DNA of 64,000 nt from Pseudomonas taiwanensis DSM 21245. Lineage in GTDB: Bacteria > Pseudomonadota > Gammaproteobacteria > Pseudomonadales > Pseudomonadaceae. Shown here one piece after another: positions 60,654 to 64,000 of this stretch (the first letter of the stretch is position 1; each line of letters begins with the position of its first letter). Location: positions 124,001 to 188,000 of the forward strand of contig NZ_AUEC01000011.1 of NCBI RefSeq assembly GCF_000425785.1, in the 5' to 3' direction. Under the pieces are notes generated by a model that worked only from the letters and a program-made list of their open reading frames with translations, ran no database searches and had not been told where the DNA came from. The position numbers and the translations under genes are program-made.

Positions 60654-63600
60654 ATGAAGTCGTCCAGCAAGACTACACTCGCAGCACCGCACAACCCGGC
60701 GCTCAGCCCCAGCCATCTGGATTTCCCGGTCGTAGGCATCGGCGCATCGGCTGGCGGGTTGGAGGCGATCCAGACGTTCTTCCAGCACATGCCGGCCGAC
60801 TGCGGCGTCGCGTTCGTCGTCGTATTGCACCTGTCGCCGGACCATCAGAGCCAGGCCGACCGCTTGATCCAGCGGGTCACCCGCATGCCCGTCTGTCAGG
60901 TGAGCGAGCCGGTGCCGATCGAGCGCAACCATGTCTATGTGATTTCTCCGGCCAACCGGTTGTCCACCAACGACGGCTACCTGCGCGTCAGCCCAGCCAG
61001 GCGCAGTCGCGGCGATCATGTCGCCATCGACCTGTTCTTCAGGGACCTGGCCGATGTGCACAAGGATCATGCTTTTTGCGTGATTCTTTCCGGTAGCGGC
61101 AGCGATGGCGCAGTGGGTTTGTCGCGAATCAAGGAGCAAGGCGGTGTGACCCTGGTGCAGGCACCCGACGATGCGCTGTACGCCGACATGCCCAAGGCGG
61201 CGATCGACACCGGCATGGTCGACCTGGTGCTTCCAGTGGCCCAGATCCCTGGGAAGCTGGTGGAACTGTGGCGCACGGCACGCGAGGTCAAACTGCCTGA
61301 AATAGACGACGACAGCCTGCCCCCTGCCCTGGGCGAGCGCTCAGGCGACCCACAGCAAAGCGATCCGCTCCTGGACGACATCCTGGCCCGTCTGCACGCC
61401 ACCACCGGGCATGACTTCCAGCACTACAAGCGCGCAACGGTTTTGCGTCGGCTTGAACGGCGCCTGCATGTCACCGCGCAGACCGACCTGGCCGGCTATC
61501 GCGACTACCTGGAGCAACACCCCGAGGAGAGCCGTGCCTTGCTCGCCGACATGCTGATCGGGGTGACCAATTTCTTCCGCGACCGTGACGCCTTCGAGGC
61601 GCTGCAACAGCATGTGATGCCCGGCCTTAGCCATGACCAGAGCGGCGAAGATCCGCAGCGCGAAGTGCGCATCTGGTCGGCAGGCTGCTCTTCCGGCGAG
61701 GAAGCCTACAGTCTGGCGATGCTGGCCACCGAACAACTGGCGCGGGAGCAACGTAGCGCCAGGATTCAGGTGTTCGCCACCGACCTTGACGAACGCGCTA
61801 TCAATGTCGGCCGCCTGGGTGTTTATCCTGATGCCATCGCCACCGATGTGCCTACCGCACGGTTACGCCAGTTCTTCATCAAGGAAGACCAGCACTACCG
61901 GGTGCGCAAGGACATCCGCGAAAAGGTCTTGTTCGCCCGCCATAACCTGCTGTCCGACCCACCCTTCTCCCAACTCGACCTGGTCGTGTGCCGTAACCTG
62001 CTCATCTACCTTGACCGAGAAGTGCAACACGAAATCCTGCGAATCTTTCACTTCGCCTTGCGCAAAGGGGGCTACCTGTTTCTGGGTTCATCGGAGTCGG
62101 CGGATGCGGCTGCCGATCTGTTCATTCCGGTGGACAAACGCCATCGTATCTTCAAGGCCAGGGAGGTGGAGCCTGCGCGTCGCACCGCCCGCCTGCAGGC
62201 GCCCGAGTCGCAGGTGGCGCGGGTCAAGACCAGGCCCGTTCGCAAGCTGTCCTATGCCGAGATCCATCACCGCGCACTGGCCAGGCGCACGCCACCAAGC
62301 CTGATCATCGACGCCGACGGCAACATCTTGCACATGAGCGAAGGGGTCGGCCGCTTTCTGCGCCACCCAGGGGGAGAACTCAGTCACAACCTGCTGAACC
62401 TGGTGCTGGTGCCGCTTCGACCGACCTTGCGCAGTACCGTGCTACAAGCCCAGAACACCGGCCAACTGGTCACCTCAGGCCCGGTCATCGTCGCTGTCGA
62501 TGAGCAGCGTATCGAAGTAAAGATGCAGGTCCAGCCACACCAGGACGAGCCCAGCGGCAGCGAATGCCTGCTGGTCGTCTTCCAGGTGAGCGAAGCCGAC
62601 GCGCACGGCCCGGCCATTGCCGAGCAGACCGACGGCATGGTGTTGAACACCCTGGAGCGCGAACTTCAGCGAACCCGCCAACAGTTGCAGGAAACCATCG
62701 AGCAGTCAGAGATCTCCAGCCAGGAGCTGACCGCTTCGAACGAGGAAATGCAGGCGATCAACGAAGAACTGCGCCTTGCCAGCGAAGAGCTGGAAACCAG
62801 CAAGGAAGAACTGCAGTCGATCAACGAAGAGTTACTGACGGTCAACTACGAGCTCAAGTCCAAGGTCGATGAAACCGACAAGATCAACGATTACCTGAGC
62901 AACCTGATCGCCTCCACCCAGATCGCGACAGTGTTCGTCGACCGCAGCCTGCGCATCCGCTGGTTCACCCCCCGGGCCACGGATATCTTCAGCATGCTGC
63001 CGGTCGATACCGGCCGCTCGCTGCTCGACATCACCCACCGCCTGGACTACCCAGGGCTGGCGGACGACGCGCGCGCGGTGATCGAGCGCGAGACCACGCT
63101 AGAGCGCGAGGTGATCGGCAATGACCAGCATTGGTACCTGGCCCGCCTGTTGCCCTATCGGGCCAATGAACAGAACGTCGATGGCACCGTGCTGACGTTC
63201 ATCGACATCACCAAGAGTCGCGCTGCCGAAGAACGTTTGCGACGAGGGGAAGAGCGCATGCGCCTGGTCGCGGAGAGCACCCACGACTTCGCCATCATCC
63301 TGCTCGACGAACAAGGCTTGATCATCGACTGGAACACCGGCGCTGCGCTGATATTCGGTTACGCCAAGGACGAAGTGCTGGGCCAGCACTTTTCGCTGCT
63401 CTTCACCGAGAAAGACCGCGAGAACGGGGTGCCGGAGCGTGAACTTCGCACCGCTCGCCTGCAGGGTCGCGGCCAGGACGAGCGCTGGCATGTGCGCAAG
63501 GGCGGCAGTCGCTTCTATTGCAGCGGCGAAGTGTCGCGCCTGAAGGGCAACAGCCTGCGCGGCTACGTCAAGATCGCCCGCGACCTGACAGGGCACAAGC

Positions 63601-64000
63601 GGCTTCACGACGAGCAAAGCAAGCGACTGGCCGAGTCGCAGGTCACCAGCCACATGAAGGATGAGTTCTTCGCGGTCATGTCCCATGAGCTCAAGCATCC
63701 GTTGAACCTCATCCAGCTCAATGCCGATATCCTGCGACGTCTGCCTCCGGTCAAGAGTACCAGCGCGGCGAACAAGGCCGTCAGCGTGATCTGCGAAGCG
63801 GTCGCCAGCCAGGCGCGTATCATCGACGACCTGCTCGATGTCGCACGCATACGTACGGGCAAGCTCAAGCTCCAGACCCGGCCGGTCGACCTGTGCGCTG
63901 TGCTGCAGGGTATCCACTCGGTGGCCTGCAGCGAACAACGCGGTTGTAGCGTGCGCCTGACGCTGCCAGCCAATGGCGCGCCGGTGTATGTCATGGCAGA
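60654..64000 (+). CDS. CheB-CheR-PAS-histidine kinase fusion (partial)
   Basis: At least 1115 residues, running off the window. CheB methylesterase domain about 25-205: catalytic Ser in VGIGASAGGLEAI, His in VVLHLSPDH and Asp in ILSGSGSDGAVGL. CheR methyltransferase about 245-500: GHDFQHYKRATVLRRLERRL, TNFFRD, WSAGCSSGEEAYSLAML and VCRNLLIYLDREVQ. A long coiled coil about 670-740 (QELTASNEEMQAINEELRLA) leads to PAS domains near 755-850 and 870-980, and a HisKA domain starts at 1008 with FFAVMSHELKHPLNLIQ. A receiver or ATPase domain is expected beyond the edge. It is an MCP-independent hybrid signalling protein, not part of the chemotaxis operon. Confidence 0.93.
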   Translation, partial: MKSSSKTTLAAPHNPALSPSHLDFPVVGIGASAGGLEAIQTFFQHMPADCGVAFVVVLHLSPDHQSQADRLIQRVTRMPVCQVSEPVPIERNHVYVISPANRLSTNDGYLRVSPARRSRGDHVAIDLFFRDLADVHKDHAFCVILSGSGSDGAVGLSRIKEQGGVTLVQAPDDALYADMPKAAIDTGMVDLVLPVAQIPGKLVELWRTAREVKLPEIDDDSLPPALGERSGDPQQSDPLLDDILARLHATTGHDFQHYKRATVLRRLERRLHVTAQTDLAGYRDYLEQHPEESRALLADMLIGVTNFFRDRDAFEALQQHVMPGLSHDQSGEDPQREVRIWSAGCSSGEEAYSLAMLATEQLAREQRSARIQVFATDLDERAINVGRLGVYPDAIATDVPTARLRQFFIKEDQHYRVRKDIREKVLFARHNLLSDPPFSQLDLVVCRNLLIYLDREVQHEILRIFHFALRKGGYLFLGSSESADAAADLFIPVDKRHRIFKAREVEPARRTARLQAPESQVARVKTRPVRKLSYAEIHHRALARRTPPSLIIDADGNILHMSEGVGRFLRHPGGELSHNLLNLVLVPLRPTLRSTVLQAQNTGQLVTSGPVIVAVDEQRIEVKMQVQPHQDEPSGSECLLVVFQVSEADAHGPAIAEQTDGMVLNTLERELQRTRQQLQETIEQSEISSQELTASNEEMQAINEELRLASEELETSKEELQSINEELLTVNYELKSKVDETDKINDYLSNLIASTQIATVFVDRSLRIRWFTPRATDIFSMLPVDTGRSLLDITHRLDYPGLADDARAVIERETTLEREVIGNDQHWYLARLLPYRANEQNVDGTVLTFIDITKSRAAEERLRRGEERMRLVAESTHDFAIILLDEQGLIIDWNTGAALIFGYAKDEVLGQHFSLLFTEKDRENGVPERELRTARLQGRGQDERWHVRKGGSRFYCSGEVSRLKGNSLRGYVKIARDLTGHKRLHDEQSKRLAESQVTSHMKDEFFAVMSHELKHPLNLIQLNADILRRLPPVKSTSAANKAVSVICEAVASQARIIDDLLDVARIRTGKLKLQTRPVDLCAVLQGIHSVACSEQRGCSVRLTLPANGAPVYVMA

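Noticed and set aside
1..64000. CRISPR array, insertion sequence, prophage or tRNA gene
   Set aside because: No regularly spaced repeats, transposase, integrase or tRNA-like cloverleaf sequence was seen. The island at 24.6-54.4 kb shows no terminal repeats or integrase, so I do not call it mobile.

Overview
The window is one contiguous piece of a GC-rich gammaproteobacterial chromosome, almost certainly a Pseudomonas of the P. putida group. The clearest pointers are a short LOV photoreceptor that reads like P. putida PpSB2-LOV, the class II LitR (PplR-type) regulator beside it, two Anr/Fnr paralogs, and many small Pseudomonas-type hypothetical proteins. I see no rRNA, tRNA, CRISPR array, insertion sequence or prophage.

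Layout. (1) 0-5 kb: 5' part of an NCS2 purine permease with a divergent LysR regulator, three small hypothetical genes and an MscS channel. (2) 5-14.4 kb: a light-response locus. A class II LitR regulator and a LOV protein are divergent. Behind the LOV gene, two perfect TGTACA-N12-TGTACA operators precede a six-gene run (NTF2-like, SDR, FAD oxidase, DUF1365, UfaM/CFA-type methyltransferase, DUF2878). A convergent four-gene operon (chalcone-isomerase-like, DUF3833, photolyase/cryptochrome, DUF2256) has a third perfect operator upstream. (3) 14.4-17.3 kb: arsR, ArsJ-associated GAPDH and arsJ, the module that exports arsenate as 1-arseno-3-phosphoglycerate. (4) 17.3-24.5 kb: paired YeeE/YedE proteins, a DUF2252 protein, a large lipoprotein, and an operon of a cation/H+ antiporter, PotE and a periplasmic binding protein.

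(5) 24.6-54.4 kb: a stress and low-oxygen island. I count 14 Anr/Fnr-like boxes (consensus TTGAT-N4-ATCAA; five perfect), nearly all 63-104 nt upstream of a start codon. They lie before six tandem-UspA proteins, two phosphoribosyltransferases (one via an operon), a PRPP synthetase, a GroEL paralog, a hemerythrin-tailed P-type ATPase, BON-FtsH-K+ channel, Hsp20-CBS-phosphoketolase, two GNAT acetyltransferases, a PyrK-like orphan, an MBL/beta-CASP nuclease and both Fnr-type regulators. The island therefore appears to carry its own regulators and to combine protein quality control, fermentative ATP supply, metal and K+ handling and nucleotide salvage for oxygen-limited survival.

(6) 54.5-64 kb: a DJ-1/PfpI protein, a 47-residue acidic protein whose ribosome site sits in a hairpin, a tight operon of lipoprotein, haem-oxygenase-like di-iron enzyme, SAM methyltransferase and YbdK-type carboxylate-amine ligase (a candidate small-molecule pathway), a DUF4142 protein, a Rho_N-type protein and the 5' part of a CheB-CheR-PAS-histidine kinase fusion.

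All assignments are by reading; no database search was run.
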